This document shows, in pieces, positions 1 to 9,021 of a stretch of DNA of 64,000 nucleotides. Origin of the DNA: Mucilaginibacter gossypiicola (GTDB lineage: Bacteria; Bacteroidota; Bacteroidia; Sphingobacteriales; Sphingobacteriaceae); the NCBI RefSeq assembly GCF_900110105.1, contig NZ_FOCL01000013.1:62001-126000 (forward strand). The letters run 5' to 3'. The position numbers were made by a program, and so were the translations under genes. Position 1 is the stretch's first letter. Each line of letters begins with the position of its first letter. The notes beneath the pieces are model-generated. The model saw nothing but the letters and a program-made list of their open reading frames with translations, had not been told where the DNA came from and did no database searches.

Positions 1-420
1 CTGGAAAATCCGTATCCTGAAAATTACCAGGCCATTGTACAACAGGTTGCCAAAGAAAATGAAACCGGCTACCTGCCGCAATTGAAAACGAAAATTGATA
101 GCATCGATCAGTATGATGTGGTATTTGTTGGTTTCCCCACCTGGGGAATGAAGCTGCCCCCGCCGGTGAAAGGTTTTTTAAAGCAATATAATCTGAGAGG
201 GAAAACCATCGTGCCATTCAATACCAATGCGGGCTATGGCATTGGCAGCACTTTTGAAACGGTAAAAGAATTATGCCCCAATAGCAAGGTATCAGATGGC
301 TTTACGACCAAGGGCGGCATTGAACGGGACGGTATTTATTTTGTAATGCAGGGCGAACGGGAAAAGCAAGTGCGTGAGGAAATTAAAGAATGGTTGCAGA
401 AAATTAAGGTTCAGCGGTAA
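1..420 (+). CDS. Flavodoxin family protein (5'-truncated by window edge)
   Basis: The reading frame is open from base 1, so the N-terminus, including the FMN phosphate-binding loop, lies outside the window. The visible 139 residues contain the second half of a flavodoxin fold: a beta-strand and loop reading YDVVFVGFPTWGMKLPPPV, in which the WGM turn would stack on the flavin, then FNTNAGYGIGSTFE, which resembles the second flavin-contacting loop. The family carries FMN and acts as a small electron carrier or NAD(P)H-quinone reductase. The C-terminal helix is rich in Lys and Glu, as is usual. No partner gene is visible upstream. The family call is good; the specific substrate is unknown. Confidence 0.8.
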   Translation: MENPYPENYQAIVQQVAKENETGYLPQLKTKIDSIDQYDVVFVGFPTWGMKLPPPVKGFLKQYNLRGKTIVPFNTNAGYGIGSTFETVKELCPNSKVSDGFTTKGGIERDGIYFVMQGEREKQVREEIKEWLQKIKVQR

Positions 421-519
421 TAAACTGTATTGGTTTAAAAATACGGTTAGGAACTTGAGAAATAGACAAGACTTCGGTGTTTACTTAAAAACCGTTATCT
501 TTATATAATTTTTAAGGTT

Positions 520-753
520 ATGGATATCGCATTAAAGTATAAAATAGTGGAAAAAATCATTCAAAGCAATGATGATAATATACTTAATGAAATAAATTCA
601 TTGTTGGGTTTGTCCGAAAATGATTTTTGGTCAGACCTTCCAACACCAATTCAGAGAGCTATTGATAAAGCAAAGAATCAGCTCGATCAAGGTGAAGGTA
701 TTCCTCACGAAGAAGTAATGGCTAAAATAAAATCCCGTTTTTTGAATAAATAA
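520..753 (+). CDS. Antitoxin of a ParDE/RelBE-type toxin-antitoxin pair
   Basis: A 77-residue acidic/basic protein. Its C-terminal part (QLDQGEGIPHEEVMAKIKSRF) matches the short antitoxins of Bacteroidota ParDE-like modules, where this segment wraps around the toxin. The N-terminal half is predicted helical and could be a dimerising, DNA-binding part, but no clear helix-turn-helix is visible. Its TAA stop overlaps by one base the ATG of the following toxin frame (taATG at 751-755), the usual translational coupling in these modules. The toxin gene behind it is frameshifted, so this antitoxin may be an orphan. The surrounding DNA is more AT-rich than neighbouring genes, which fits acquisition by transfer. 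Confidence 0.72.
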   Translation: MDIALKYKIVEKIIQSNDDNILNEINSLLGLSENDFWSDLPTPIQRAIDKAKNQLDQGEGIPHEEVMAKIKSRFLNK

Positions 754-1051
754 TGCAGCACCAAATTGTTATTTGGTCGCCTGTTGCGGAGCTTACCTAT
801 TATGAAATATTGAATATCTTGATGAGAACTGGACTATCAAAGAGGTAATTGCCTTTGTTAAACGTACAGACGAAGTGATTGGTCATATATCAAATAATCC
901 ACTACTTTATCCTTACTCTAAACAAAGTGATACACATAAATGTGTTGTTGTAAAACAGGTAAGTTTATTTTACCGTGTAAAATCCAATAATATAATCGAG
1001 CTTTTAATGTTCTGGGATAATCGCCTTGATCCAGATAAGCTTAAATTCTAA
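753..1051 (+). pseudogene. ParE/RelE-type toxin gene broken by a 1-base deletion
   Basis: Translation starts MQHQIVIWSPVAELTYYEIL, a typical ParE N-terminus, but the frame ends at a TAA at 846-848 after 31 codons. Moving to the -1 frame after about 809-815 restores a coherent protein: EYLDENWTIKEVIAFVKRTD, then SNNPLLYPYSK, then VSLFYRV and a terminal LMFWDNRLDPDKL, ending at TAA 1049-1051. The 299-bp span is one base short of 100 codons, so a single missing base (probably G or A in ttg-aat) explains everything. The family toxins are RNase- or gyrase-type poisons; this copy should be inactive unless the indel is an assembly error. Confidence 0.8.
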
Positions 1052-1253
1052 ACCTGCCATGTATAAGTGATTTACAATCATTGTGCTTACATAAACATTT
1101 CCTGATAATTTATTCGTTGCAACCACTTGAGTGGCAAATAATATTGTGTTTACTTTTAATTAAGTAAAATCTAACATTGCTTGCGTCTCAAATCTAATAT
1201 CTCATATCTCAAATCTATCTTTTTCGTTAACTTAGCGCCGTTAAAAACACACA
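1052..1253. other. glyA upstream region with short quasi-tandem repeats
   Basis: A non-coding 202-bp stretch. It contains a perfect inverted repeat TTACTT-TTAATT-AAGTAA at 1150-1167 and a run of imperfect tandem copies of the 7-8-mer tctcaaat at about 1184-1220. A degenerate TAnnTTTG-like box (TAACTTAG) lies shortly before glyA. Nothing here looks like a gene. Confidence 0.4.
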
Positions 1254-2540
1254 ATGAAAAGAGACAAACTGATATTTAAGCTATTGGATGAAGAGCAGCA
1301 ACGCCAGGAAGAGGGCATTGAACTTATAGCATCTGAGAATTTTGTAAGCAGGCAGGTTATGGAAGCAGCAGGTTCTGTTGCAACCAACAAATATGCCGAA
1401 GGTTTACCGGGCAAACGCTATTATGGCGGCTGCCAGGTGGTTGACGAAATTGAAACCATAGCTATCGAACGCGCTAAGCAATTGTTTAATGCCGAGTGGG
1501 TTAACGTACAACCACACTCAGGTGCACAGGCAAACGCAGCAGTTATGCTTGCCGTGTTGCAGCCGGGCGATAAAATATTAGGTTTCGATCTTTCTCATGG
1601 TGGTCACTTAACCCATGGTTCGCCTGTTAACTTCTCTGGTAAATTGTATGAGCCTCATTTTTATGGTGTAAATAAAGAAACCGGTTTGGTTGACTATGAT
1701 CAGTTAAAAGAAGTAGCGCTGCGCGAAAAACCAAAACTGATCATCGCAGGTGCTTCGGCATACTCACGCGATTGGGATTATGAATTTATCCGTAAGGTAG
1801 CTGATGAGGTTGGTGCTTTGGTACTGGCTGATATTTCGCACCCTGCAGGTTTAATTGCCCGTGGTTTATTGACCGATCCGCTGCCGCATTGCCACATTGT
1901 TACTACTACTACCCACAAAACTTTACGCGGTCCGCGTGGTGGTTTGATTATGATGGGCAAGGATTTCGAAAATCCGTTCGGTATCAAAACTCCAAAAGGC
2001 GAGATCAGGATGATGTCGTCATTGTTGGATATGGCTGTATTCCCAGGTACACAGGGTGGCCCGTTGGAGCATATCATTGCCGCTAAAGCTGTTGCTTTTG
2101 GCGAAGCTTTGAGCGAAAACTACATGAAATACATTGTACAGGTTAAAAAGAATGCCGACGCCATGGCCGAAGCATTTGTGAAACTGGGCTACCAGATCAT
2201 ATCTGGCGGTACCGATAACCACTTGATGTTAATCGACCTGCGCAACAAAAATATCACAGGTAAAGCTGCCGAAAATGCGTTGGTAACTGCGGATATCACC
2301 GTGAACAAAAACATGGTGCCTTACGATGATAAATCACCGTTTGTAACTTCAGGTATCCGTGTAGGTACAGCTGCTATCACTACCCGTGGTATGAAAGAAA
2401 AACACATGGAGCATATTGTTGAATTGATAGATGCTGTAATTACCGATCCTGAAAATGAACATTCTATCAAGAAAATCCGTAAAAGGGTTCACAAGTTAAT
2501 GTACGACTTTCCGTTGTACAGAGATAAGGACTCAGAATAA
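1254..2540 (+). CDS. glyA: Serine hydroxymethyltransferase
   Basis: A 428-residue PLP enzyme that interconverts serine + tetrahydrofolate and glycine + 5,10-methylene-tetrahydrofolate, the main cytosolic one-carbon source. The N-terminus shows the family signature ELIASENFVS and NKYAEGLPGKRYYGGC. The PLP-binding lysine is Lys222 in TTTTHKTLRGPRGG, and HPAGLIARG precedes it. The length and C-terminal helical domain are normal for the family. The start ATG at 1254 follows an A-rich leader without a strong Shine-Dalgarno site, as is common in Bacteroidota. A hybrid sensor kinase begins only 3 nt after its stop, so the two are probably cotranscribed. Confidence 0.97.
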   Translation: MKRDKLIFKLLDEEQQRQEEGIELIASENFVSRQVMEAAGSVATNKYAEGLPGKRYYGGCQVVDEIETIAIERAKQLFNAEWVNVQPHSGAQANAAVMLAVLQPGDKILGFDLSHGGHLTHGSPVNFSGKLYEPHFYGVNKETGLVDYDQLKEVALREKPKLIIAGASAYSRDWDYEFIRKVADEVGALVLADISHPAGLIARGLLTDPLPHCHIVTTTTHKTLRGPRGGLIMMGKDFENPFGIKTPKGEIRMMSSLLDMAVFPGTQGGPLEHIIAAKAVAFGEALSENYMKYIVQVKKNADAMAEAFVKLGYQIISGGTDNHLMLIDLRNKNITGKAAENALVTADITVNKNMVPYDDKSPFVTSGIRVGTAAITTRGMKEKHMEHIVELIDAVITDPENEHSIKKIRKRVHKLMYDFPLYRDKDSE

Positions 2541-2543
2541 AAA

Positions 2544-5500
2544 ATGACACCAAGGCAGGAAGATCCATCAAACATAGAAGATAAGCGCTTAGCCGCGCTT
2601 AAGTCATACAATGTTTTGGATACCATGCCCGAAAAGGAGTATGACGCTATTACGCGTTTAGCTTCCTACATATGCCAGGTACCGGTAGCGTTGATAACAC
2701 TACTTGATGCCGAAAGGCAATGGTTCAAATCAACATACGGCGTCGACGTGGGGGAAACACCCCGCGCCGACGCTTTTTGCAACCGCACTATCCAATCCGA
2801 CGCGCTTCTTGAAATAACAGATTCCAAACAGGATGAGGAGTTTAAGGATAACCCCATAGCCAATGAGATGGGCGTTCGCTTTTATGCCGGCGCACCATTA
2901 ATAGACCCAGATGGTCACAGGCTTGGCTCGTTATGCGTGATTGACACAAAGCCCCGAAAGCTCACTGCCGAACAACGTGATGCACTCCGCACACTGGCAG
3001 ATGAAGTAATGTCGCACCTGCTGCTCCGTAAGCAAAAGTTGGAGTTAGAGTTAACACTCAAAAGTCACCAGGAATTTCATAATCTCTTTGATAGCTCTCC
3101 TGATGTTCATTGTATAATGGACAGGGATTTTAATATCGAGCAAATCAACCGCTCTGTCAAAAATGTTTTAGGTTATTTGCCAGCCGAGGTTATAGGTAAA
3201 CCTATCTGGAGCTTTTTTCAGGAAGAAGAGCGGGCTAAATCATTGTCGATATTAAAAAATGGCTTAAGCAGGCAACAACGTTATTTTGAAATAGAAGCAC
3301 ATATTATAACGCCACCGGGCGATATTAAATGTGTAAGCTGGACGGTAAGTTTTAAAAATGATAAATGGTTTGCCAGCGGGCGCGATATCAGCTACCAAAA
3401 AAAGGTTGCCGATGAACTGGCGTTATTATCACTGGTAGCAAGTAAGGTTACCAGCGGCGTGGTGATCAGCAATGCGGCCGATGAAGTGATGTGGACCAAT
3501 GAAGCTTTTGAGCAGATAACGGGCTATAATCAGGCCGATGTGGAAAACAGGCGCTTACGCGATGTGCTTAAGGGAGTTCCGTTGGATGCCGAAGCAGTAA
3601 AAAGGCTTGATGAAGCCATCCGTAAACAGGTATCTTATGAGGTTGACTTGTTGATAGATAAAAAAGATGGCGAACCGGTGTGGATCTCGGTATTTAATTC
3701 AGTGATCCGCGACAGGGCCGGGCAAACAGATAAATTTATCAGGGTTATCATTGATATAACCCAGCGAAAAAAGATTGAGCAAGACCTGGAGATCCTTTCG
3801 TTTGCAGCCCGCAAATCGCCAAGCGGTATCCTGATCCGCAGTAATACCGGCGAGGTGGTATGGATGAATGAAGCCCTTGAGAACATAACCGGCTATACCT
3901 TTAATGAGATGCAGGGTAAAATGTTTGGTACCATGTTACTGGGCGAAGATACCGACCTTAATGTGTTTAATGCGGCGGTAAAAGCTGTAGAGGAAAAGCG
4001 GGGCTATGAGATTGAAATAAAAATATATAAAAAAGATAAAACACCAATCTGGGTGTTTTTGTCGAATAGTCCGCTGTTTAATGAAATAGGCAGCGTTGAA
4101 CGGCAGATAGCTGTCATGGTTGATATTACGGAGCGCAAGAAAACCGAAGAGCAGTTAACCATGCTTTCGTTGGTGGCCAGCAGTACGGCCAGCGGCGTCG
4201 TAATTAATAACAGCGATGGCAAGGTTGAATGGGTGAATAAAGCCTTTGAACAGATCACAGGCTACACTTTGCTTGATGTAGAGAACAACCATCTTGGAGA
4301 TGTGCTTAAAGGCGAGCTTACGGATGTATCCATTATTCAAAAGGCACGCGAGCTGTCACGCAACAAACAATCGTTTGAGGTTGACCTGCTGGTTTACCGT
4401 AAAGACAGGCAGCCATTGTGGATTTCGGTCATTAACTCGGTGATCATTAACAGCAAAGGCGAAGTTGATAAATACATAGAGGTTATCATCGATATCACTG
4501 CTAAAAAGAAAGCCGAAATTGAACTGATCACAGCCCGAGAAGAAGCTATACAGCTAAGCCGTGCTAAAGATATGTTCATATCTGTGATGAGCCATGAAAT
4601 CCGTACACCGCTAAATGCCGTAATTGGTATGTCGCATTTGTTATTGGAGGATGATCCGCTTGACGGGCAAAAAGAGAATTTGAATATCCTGAGGTTCTCT
4701 GCCGAAAACCTGATGACGCTGATCAATGATGTGCTTGATTTTGCCAAGATCGAAACCGGAAATGTGGAGCTTGAAAAGGAGCGGGTTGATTTGACAGAGC
4801 TTGTTCAAAGCATAACAAGTTCAATGCAATATAAAGCCGGCGAAAAAAATATTTATATTAGCAAAAGCATCGATGAGGCGATACCCAAAGTTGTTTTGGG
4901 CGATCGCACCCGGCTGATCCAGATATTATTAAACCTGGTTGGTAATGCCATTAAATTTACTGATAAAGGTGGTGTTACTATCGACCTGCGGGTGATACAG
5001 GAAACCGAACAGGATGTACGCATCAGGTTTGCTGTAATTGATACGGGCATAGGCATTGCGGCCAATAAATTGGGCACCATATTTGAACAGTTTAAGCAGG
5101 CCGAAATGGATACTACGCGTAAGTACGGGGGCACAGGCCTGGGCCTGGCTATCAGCAAGCGCTTGATAGAGCTGCATGACTCGCGCATAAATGTTGACAG
5201 CGTGCCGGGGCAGGGTTCAACCTTTTGGTTTACTATAGGTTTTAAAAAGGGTGATTACCAGTTAAACAGAAATAGCAATAACGTGGAAGAAGGACTTAAA
5301 ATTAATGTTTTAGTAGTTGATGATAATCAGATAAACCGCCTCCTCATTAACAAAATTTTAAAGAAGTGGGGTGCCAACGCTGATTTTGCCGAAAACGGTA
5401 TTGAAGCTATTGAAAAGGTTGAAGCAAACCGTAACTATAATGTAGTACTGATGGATATTCACATGCCTGAAATGGGCGGTTTGGAAGCCACAGGCATTAT

Positions 5501-5672
5501 CCGTGCTAAAACAGACAGCTATTTTCAGCAATTGCCAATCATAGCCCTTACGGCCTCCATGCTCAGTAACCAAATGGGCGAGATCAACAATGCCGGTATG
5601 AATGATTATATCCTCAAACCTTTTGATCCACGAGTGCTTTATGATAAATTAAGCAGGTATCAGCAGCAGTAG
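2544..5672 (+). CDS. Cytosolic hybrid histidine kinase, GAF-PAS4-HisKA-HATPase-REC
   Basis: A 1042-residue soluble sensor with no visible membrane segment. Approximate domain order: GAF (15-165), PAS1 (170-285), PAS2 (295-410), PAS3 (418-535), PAS4 (540-662), HisKA with H-box SHEIRTPLNAVIGM and phospho-acceptor His684, HATPase_c with N-box near Asn801 (GNAIKFT) and GTGLGLAISKRL, then a C-terminal receiver (920-1040) with acidic pair VVDDN and phospho-acceptor Asp971 in LMDIHMPEMGG. PAS2 and PAS4 are markedly alike (both have ASGVVI/TSGVVI, AFEQITGY, VLKG, WISV), which suggests internal duplication. There is no DNA-binding output domain, so it must pass phosphate to a separate HPt/regulator. 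It starts 3 nt after glyA. The ligand is unknown. Confidence 0.93.
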   Translation: MTPRQEDPSNIEDKRLAALKSYNVLDTMPEKEYDAITRLASYICQVPVALITLLDAERQWFKSTYGVDVGETPRADAFCNRTIQSDALLEITDSKQDEEFKDNPIANEMGVRFYAGAPLIDPDGHRLGSLCVIDTKPRKLTAEQRDALRTLADEVMSHLLLRKQKLELELTLKSHQEFHNLFDSSPDVHCIMDRDFNIEQINRSVKNVLGYLPAEVIGKPIWSFFQEEERAKSLSILKNGLSRQQRYFEIEAHIITPPGDIKCVSWTVSFKNDKWFASGRDISYQKKVADELALLSLVASKVTSGVVISNAADEVMWTNEAFEQITGYNQADVENRRLRDVLKGVPLDAEAVKRLDEAIRKQVSYEVDLLIDKKDGEPVWISVFNSVIRDRAGQTDKFIRVIIDITQRKKIEQDLEILSFAARKSPSGILIRSNTGEVVWMNEALENITGYTFNEMQGKMFGTMLLGEDTDLNVFNAAVKAVEEKRGYEIEIKIYKKDKTPIWVFLSNSPLFNEIGSVERQIAVMVDITERKKTEEQLTMLSLVASSTASGVVINNSDGKVEWVNKAFEQITGYTLLDVENNHLGDVLKGELTDVSIIQKARELSRNKQSFEVDLLVYRKDRQPLWISVINSVIINSKGEVDKYIEVIIDITAKKKAEIELITAREEAIQLSRAKDMFISVMSHEIRTPLNAVIGMSHLLLEDDPLDGQKENLNILRFSAENLMTLINDVLDFAKIETGNVELEKERVDLTELVQSITSSMQYKAGEKNIYISKSIDEAIPKVVLGDRTRLIQILLNLVGNAIKFTDKGGVTIDLRVIQETEQDVRIRFAVIDTGIGIAANKLGTIFEQFKQAEMDTTRKYGGTGLGLAISKRLIELHDSRINVDSVPGQGSTFWFTIGFKKGDYQLNRNSNNVEEGLKINVLVVDDNQINRLLINKILKKWGANADFAENGIEAIEKVEANRNYNVVLMDIHMPEMGGLEATGIIRAKTDSYFQQLPIIALTASMLSNQMGEINNAGMNDYILKPFDPRVLYDKLSRYQQQ

Positions 5673-5704
5673 CTTTTAGTGGTTAGAGATTGGTCAAAAT
5701 CCAT

Positions 5705-5809
5705 GTCATTGCGAGGTACGAAGCAATCGCACGGAAGTATGGCCGCCCTGTATAGCATGCGATTGCCACGTCGCGCCCTTACACCACATTTGCTGCTCCT
5801 CGCAATGAC
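5705..5809. repeat. GTCATTGCGAG palindromic repeat, copy A
   Basis: A REP-like element bounded by gtcattgcgagg and cctcgcaatgac, with inner blocks gcaatcgc, tgtatagcatgcgattgcc and acgtcgc. It fills the gap between the convergent 3' ends of the hybrid kinase and comF genes. Six other copies occur in the window (B to G). Confidence 0.85.
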
Positions 5810-5839
5810 AAAGGTTATACCATTAGCAACAAATTAATC

Positions 5840-6538
5840 CTACACCGCATAAGCTATAGCAGCTATGCTCAACTTCAACCCGGGTACTTTCAATAACTCG
5901 GCACCGCAGGCCTCAAGTGTTGAGCCTGTGGTTACTATATCGTCAACAAGTAAAACGTGTTTACCTTCAAGTGCGGCAGGATTTTTAACCGCAAATACAT
6001 TCTGCATGTTTTCAAACCGGGCAAAGCGCGACCGCTGGGTTTGCGTTTTAGTAGCTACTGTACGCACCAGGCTCTGCTCATCAACAACAGCTTTTAGCTT
6101 TTCCGCAAGGCCGTAAGCAAAACAGGCGCTTTGGTTATAACCCCGTTCGCGCAGGCGGCTTGTATGCAGGGGGACAGGAATTATTACATCTGTGGTATTA
6201 AAAATATCATTTGAGGCCAGTTGCGCCCCGGCTATACTGCCAAGCAGGTTGCCTATTTGATGCATGCCTTTGTATTTAAAGTGGTGCATCAGGTTCTGGA
6301 TCTTTCCTCCTTTGTGAAAATAATAAAGTGCATAGACGGCCTCTACATTAATTTTGCCCCAAAACTGCTGGGCTACAACATTGGCAGGCTGCTGATGAAA
6401 ATTGGTAAAAGGTAAATTAAAGCGGCAATCGCTGCATATAATGTGCTCTCCGGCTACTAAACTTGCCTGGCAGGCCGGGCAAAGCTCAGGAAACAGCAGG
6501 GCAGCAAAATCAGCAAGGTAGGCACGCAGTAATTTCAT
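5840..6538 (-). CDS. comF: ComF family protein (phosphoribosyltransferase fold)
   Basis: A 232-residue protein. The N-terminus has a four-Cys zinc-binding pattern (CPAC ... CSDC). The C-terminal half is a type I phosphoribosyltransferase domain with the PRPP loop VLLVDDIVTTGST and an upstream IIPVPLHTSRLRERGYNQS motif typical of ComF/GntX. The family is linked to DNA uptake in naturally competent bacteria, but in most species its reaction is unproven. It lies 23 nt downstream of rlmN on the same strand, so the two are probably cotranscribed. The family assignment is firm; a competence role here is inference. Confidence 0.9.
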   Translation of the reverse strand: MKLLRAYLADFAALLFPELCPACQASLVAGEHIICSDCRFNLPFTNFHQQPANVVAQQFWGKINVEAVYALYYFHKGGKIQNLMHHFKYKGMHQIGNLLGSIAGAQLASNDIFNTTDVIIPVPLHTSRLRERGYNQSACFAYGLAEKLKAVVDEQSLVRTVATKTQTQRSRFARFENMQNVFAVKNPAALEGKHVLLVDDIVTTGSTLEACGAELLKVPGLKLSIAAIAYAV

Positions 6539-6561
6539 GCCCTTAATTTAATACGGATTTT

Positions 6562-7629
6562 TTAAACTTCGGCCAGTTTGTCTTTTTCTTTAATGGCAAG
6601 CTGCCCGCAGGCCGCATCAATGTCTTTACCACGACTGCGGCGCAGGTGTGTGTTGATGCCTTGTTTGGTAAGGTAGTCTGCAAATGCCTCAACCTTATCT
6701 TCGCCGGCGTTGATGTAGCTGGCAAAGGCAATGGGGTTATATTCAATGATGTTAACCTTACAGGGCAGGTGTTTGCAAAACTTGGCAAGTTCTATCGCAT
6801 CCTGGATGCCATCGTTTACACCATCAAAAATGATGTACTCGTAGGTAACCGGGTTTTTGGTTTTGGCATAGTAATATTTCAAAGCTTCGGCCAATGCCTT
6901 TAATGAATTTTGCTCATTAATAGGCATAATGGTATTACGCTTTTCATCGTTTGCAGCATGGAGGGAAAGGGCCAGGTTAAATTTTACCTGGTCGTCGCCC
7001 AGTTTTTTGATCATTTTAGCAATGCCGGCAGTTGATACGGTAATCCGTTTAGCAGCCATATTAAGCCCATCTTCAGAAGTAATGCGCTCTATAGACTTCA
7101 TCATATTGGCATAGTTAAGCAATGGTTCGCCCATGCCCATGTAAACAATATTTGATAAAGGCTGATTATAGTTTTCGCGGGCTTGCTGATCAATTAAAAC
7201 TACCTGATCGTAAATTTCGTCGGGGTTGAGGTTCCTTTTGCGTTCCATATAACCTGTAGCGCAAAATTTACAGGTAAGGCTGCAACCCACCTGCGATGAT
7301 ACACAGGCCGTCATACGGCCGGGAGTAGGGATTAAAACACCCTCAATTAAATGGTTATCGTGTAAAATAAAAGAATTTTTTATAGTTTTATCAGCACTAA
7401 CCTGTGAAGAATTAATTTTTACATTATTAATTACAAAATTTGCATCCAGTTTAGCACGGAGTTCTTTTGAAATATTGCTCATCTCGTTGAAAGAAAAGCA
7501 AGATTTTTTCCAAAGCCATTCATAAACCTGTTTTGCCCTGAAGCCTTTTTCATCCATGCGGATAAAATGCTCCTGTAAAGCATTCAGACTCAGGCTGCGG
7601 ATGTCAATTTTATCTTTTGTATTGTTCAC
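6562..7629 (-). CDS. rlmN: Dual-specificity 23S rRNA/tRNA adenine C2-methyltransferase RlmN
   Basis: A 355-residue radical-SAM enzyme that methylates C2 of A2503 in 23S rRNA and A37 of some tRNAs. The 4Fe-4S cluster motif is CSLTCKFC (Cys116, Cys120, Cys123). The second conserved cysteine is Cys341 in the tail (DAACGQL), which is methylated during catalysis, and GMGEPLLNY is the SAM-binding GGE-like motif. A TACTTTTG box lies on the minus strand at 7634-7641, only about 5 nt before the ATG, so the mRNA could have almost no leader. It heads a two-gene unit with comF. Confidence 0.97.
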   Translation of the reverse strand: MNNTKDKIDIRSLSLNALQEHFIRMDEKGFRAKQVYEWLWKKSCFSFNEMSNISKELRAKLDANFVINNVKINSSQVSADKTIKNSFILHDNHLIEGVLIPTPGRMTACVSSQVGCSLTCKFCATGYMERKRNLNPDEIYDQVVLIDQQARENYNQPLSNIVYMGMGEPLLNYANMMKSIERITSEDGLNMAAKRITVSTAGIAKMIKKLGDDQVKFNLALSLHAANDEKRNTIMPINEQNSLKALAEALKYYYAKTKNPVTYEYIIFDGVNDGIQDAIELAKFCKHLPCKVNIIEYNPIAFASYINAGEDKVEAFADYLTKQGINTHLRRSRGKDIDAACGQLAIKEKDKLAEV

Positions 7630-7633
7630 AGTG

Positions 7634-7641
7634 CAAAAGTA
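7634..7641 (-). promoter_or_regulatory. Bacteroidota -7 box (TAnnTTTG) of rlmN
   Basis: TACTTTTG on the minus strand fits the TAnnTTTG consensus. It sits so close to the rlmN ATG (7627-7629) that transcription would start at or within a few bases of the start codon. No clear TTG -33 element is visible upstream. Confidence 0.4.
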
Positions 7642-7785
7642 CTTAAATTTAAAAAAATCTATCTTTTTTTAAAGTCATTCTTTTTGGCTGAATAAAAAAC
7701 AATAACTAAAAGTTAATTGTACTTATTTTGCAGGATAGTTTGTTTTGAAAAACGTTATGTGTTACGATACCAAGTTTAAATTTTA

Positions 7786-8955
7786 ATGAAAAGTTTTAGA
7801 GCCGATTACGTTTTTCCAGTTTATGCCGATCCGATTAAAAATGGTATAGTCACTGTTGATGATCAGGGGAAGATCATCGCTGTTGCCGATAGTAATAAGC
7901 ACCCGGGAGGAAATGTACAGCAGGTAAGCGGTATTATTTGTCCCGGATTTGTTAATACACACTGCCATACCGAACTTTCACACCTAAAAGATAAAGTAAA
8001 ACCCAAAGGCGGCCTGGTAAGTTTTATAAAAGACGTACAATCCTTACGCAATACCGATCAGCAGGCAGTTCTTGACGCAATTGTTAAAGCCGATCAGGAA
8101 ATGTATGATAATGGTATTGTGGCCGTTGGCGATATCTCCAACACTAATAACAGTGTTGAGATGAAGAAACAAAGTAAATTGTACTACCATACCTTTGTTG
8201 AAACCTTTGGTTTTTTGCCCGAAAAGGCGACCGAGGTTTTTGAAAAGGCGCTTATCCTGCTCAATGAATTTAAGCCCGGTTCGTGCTCTGTAACCCCGCA
8301 TGCTCCGTATTCGGTATCAAAAGAGTTATTCAAACTCATCAAAAGACATAGCGATACCGACGATGAAAACCTCATCAGTATCCATAATCAGGAATGTGAA
8401 GACGAGAATAAATTTTATCGTTATAAACTTGGTGCGTTTTTAGATCTGTACGAACATTTTGGTATGGATATATCCTATTTTAAGCCGCAGGCCCGTAACT
8501 CGGTACAATCTATTATTCCGCTGCTTACCAATAAGCAAAAGGTTTTGCTGGTGCATAACACATGTACCAATTTGAAAGATATTTACTTCATCAAGCGGTT
8601 TGACAGGAAGATTAACTGGTGCTTTTGCCCCAATGCAAACCTTTATATTGAAGGGCGTTTGCCTAAAATAGATTTGTTTATTGATCAGGGTTTTAATATT
8701 ACCCTTGGAACCGACAGTCTTGCATCTAACAATAAATTATGCATCCTGAGCGAAATGCGCGCTATCCAGCAAAAATTCCCTTCAATAAGTTTGCCCCGCC
8801 TTGTTGAATGGGGAACCCGCAACGGTGCCGAATACCTGGGGATCAACGATGAAAAAGGCACGCTTGAGGCAGGCAAAACCCCCGGCCTGAACCTGATAAG
8901 CGGGCTTGATGGGTTCAAGATCACTCCCGAAACTAAAGTGAAGAAATTGATATAA
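7786..8955 (+). CDS. Amidohydrolase-superfamily deaminase-like protein
   Basis: A 389-residue metal-dependent hydrolase of the cytosine/guanine-deaminase-like group. Metal ligands expected of the family are visible: His59 and His61 in NTHCHTELSHL, a histidine in SIHNQECEDE with the catalytic Glu nearby, VHNTCT, and the terminal Asp in LGTDSLASN. A short beta-rich N-terminal piece and the C-terminal GTLEAGKTPGLNLI close the composite domain. Related enzymes deaminate guanine, adenosine derivatives or aminofutalosine; the substrate cannot be told from sequence alone. It is divergent from rlmN and is followed directly by a strong terminator. Confidence 0.82.
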   Translation: MKSFRADYVFPVYADPIKNGIVTVDDQGKIIAVADSNKHPGGNVQQVSGIICPGFVNTHCHTELSHLKDKVKPKGGLVSFIKDVQSLRNTDQQAVLDAIVKADQEMYDNGIVAVGDISNTNNSVEMKKQSKLYYHTFVETFGFLPEKATEVFEKALILLNEFKPGSCSVTPHAPYSVSKELFKLIKRHSDTDDENLISIHNQECEDENKFYRYKLGAFLDLYEHFGMDISYFKPQARNSVQSIIPLLTNKQKVLLVHNTCTNLKDIYFIKRFDRKINWCFCPNANLYIEGRLPKIDLFIDQGFNITLGTDSLASNNKLCILSEMRAIQQKFPSISLPRLVEWGTRNGAEYLGINDEKGTLEAGKTPGLNLISGLDGFKITPETKVKKLI

Positions 8956-8992
8956 AAGCAAAAAACCGGCGAAGAGCCGGTTTTTTGCTTTT
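8954..8992. terminator. Perfect 17-bp hairpin terminator
   Basis: The stem AAAAGCAAAAAACCGGC pairs perfectly with its complement across a GAAGA loop, giving a GC core with A/T tracts on both sides. It overlaps the stop codon of the amidohydrolase gene and can work in both directions. Confidence 0.92.
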
Positions 8993-9021
8993 AATATAAC
9001 GAATATCTAACTATAAACTAT

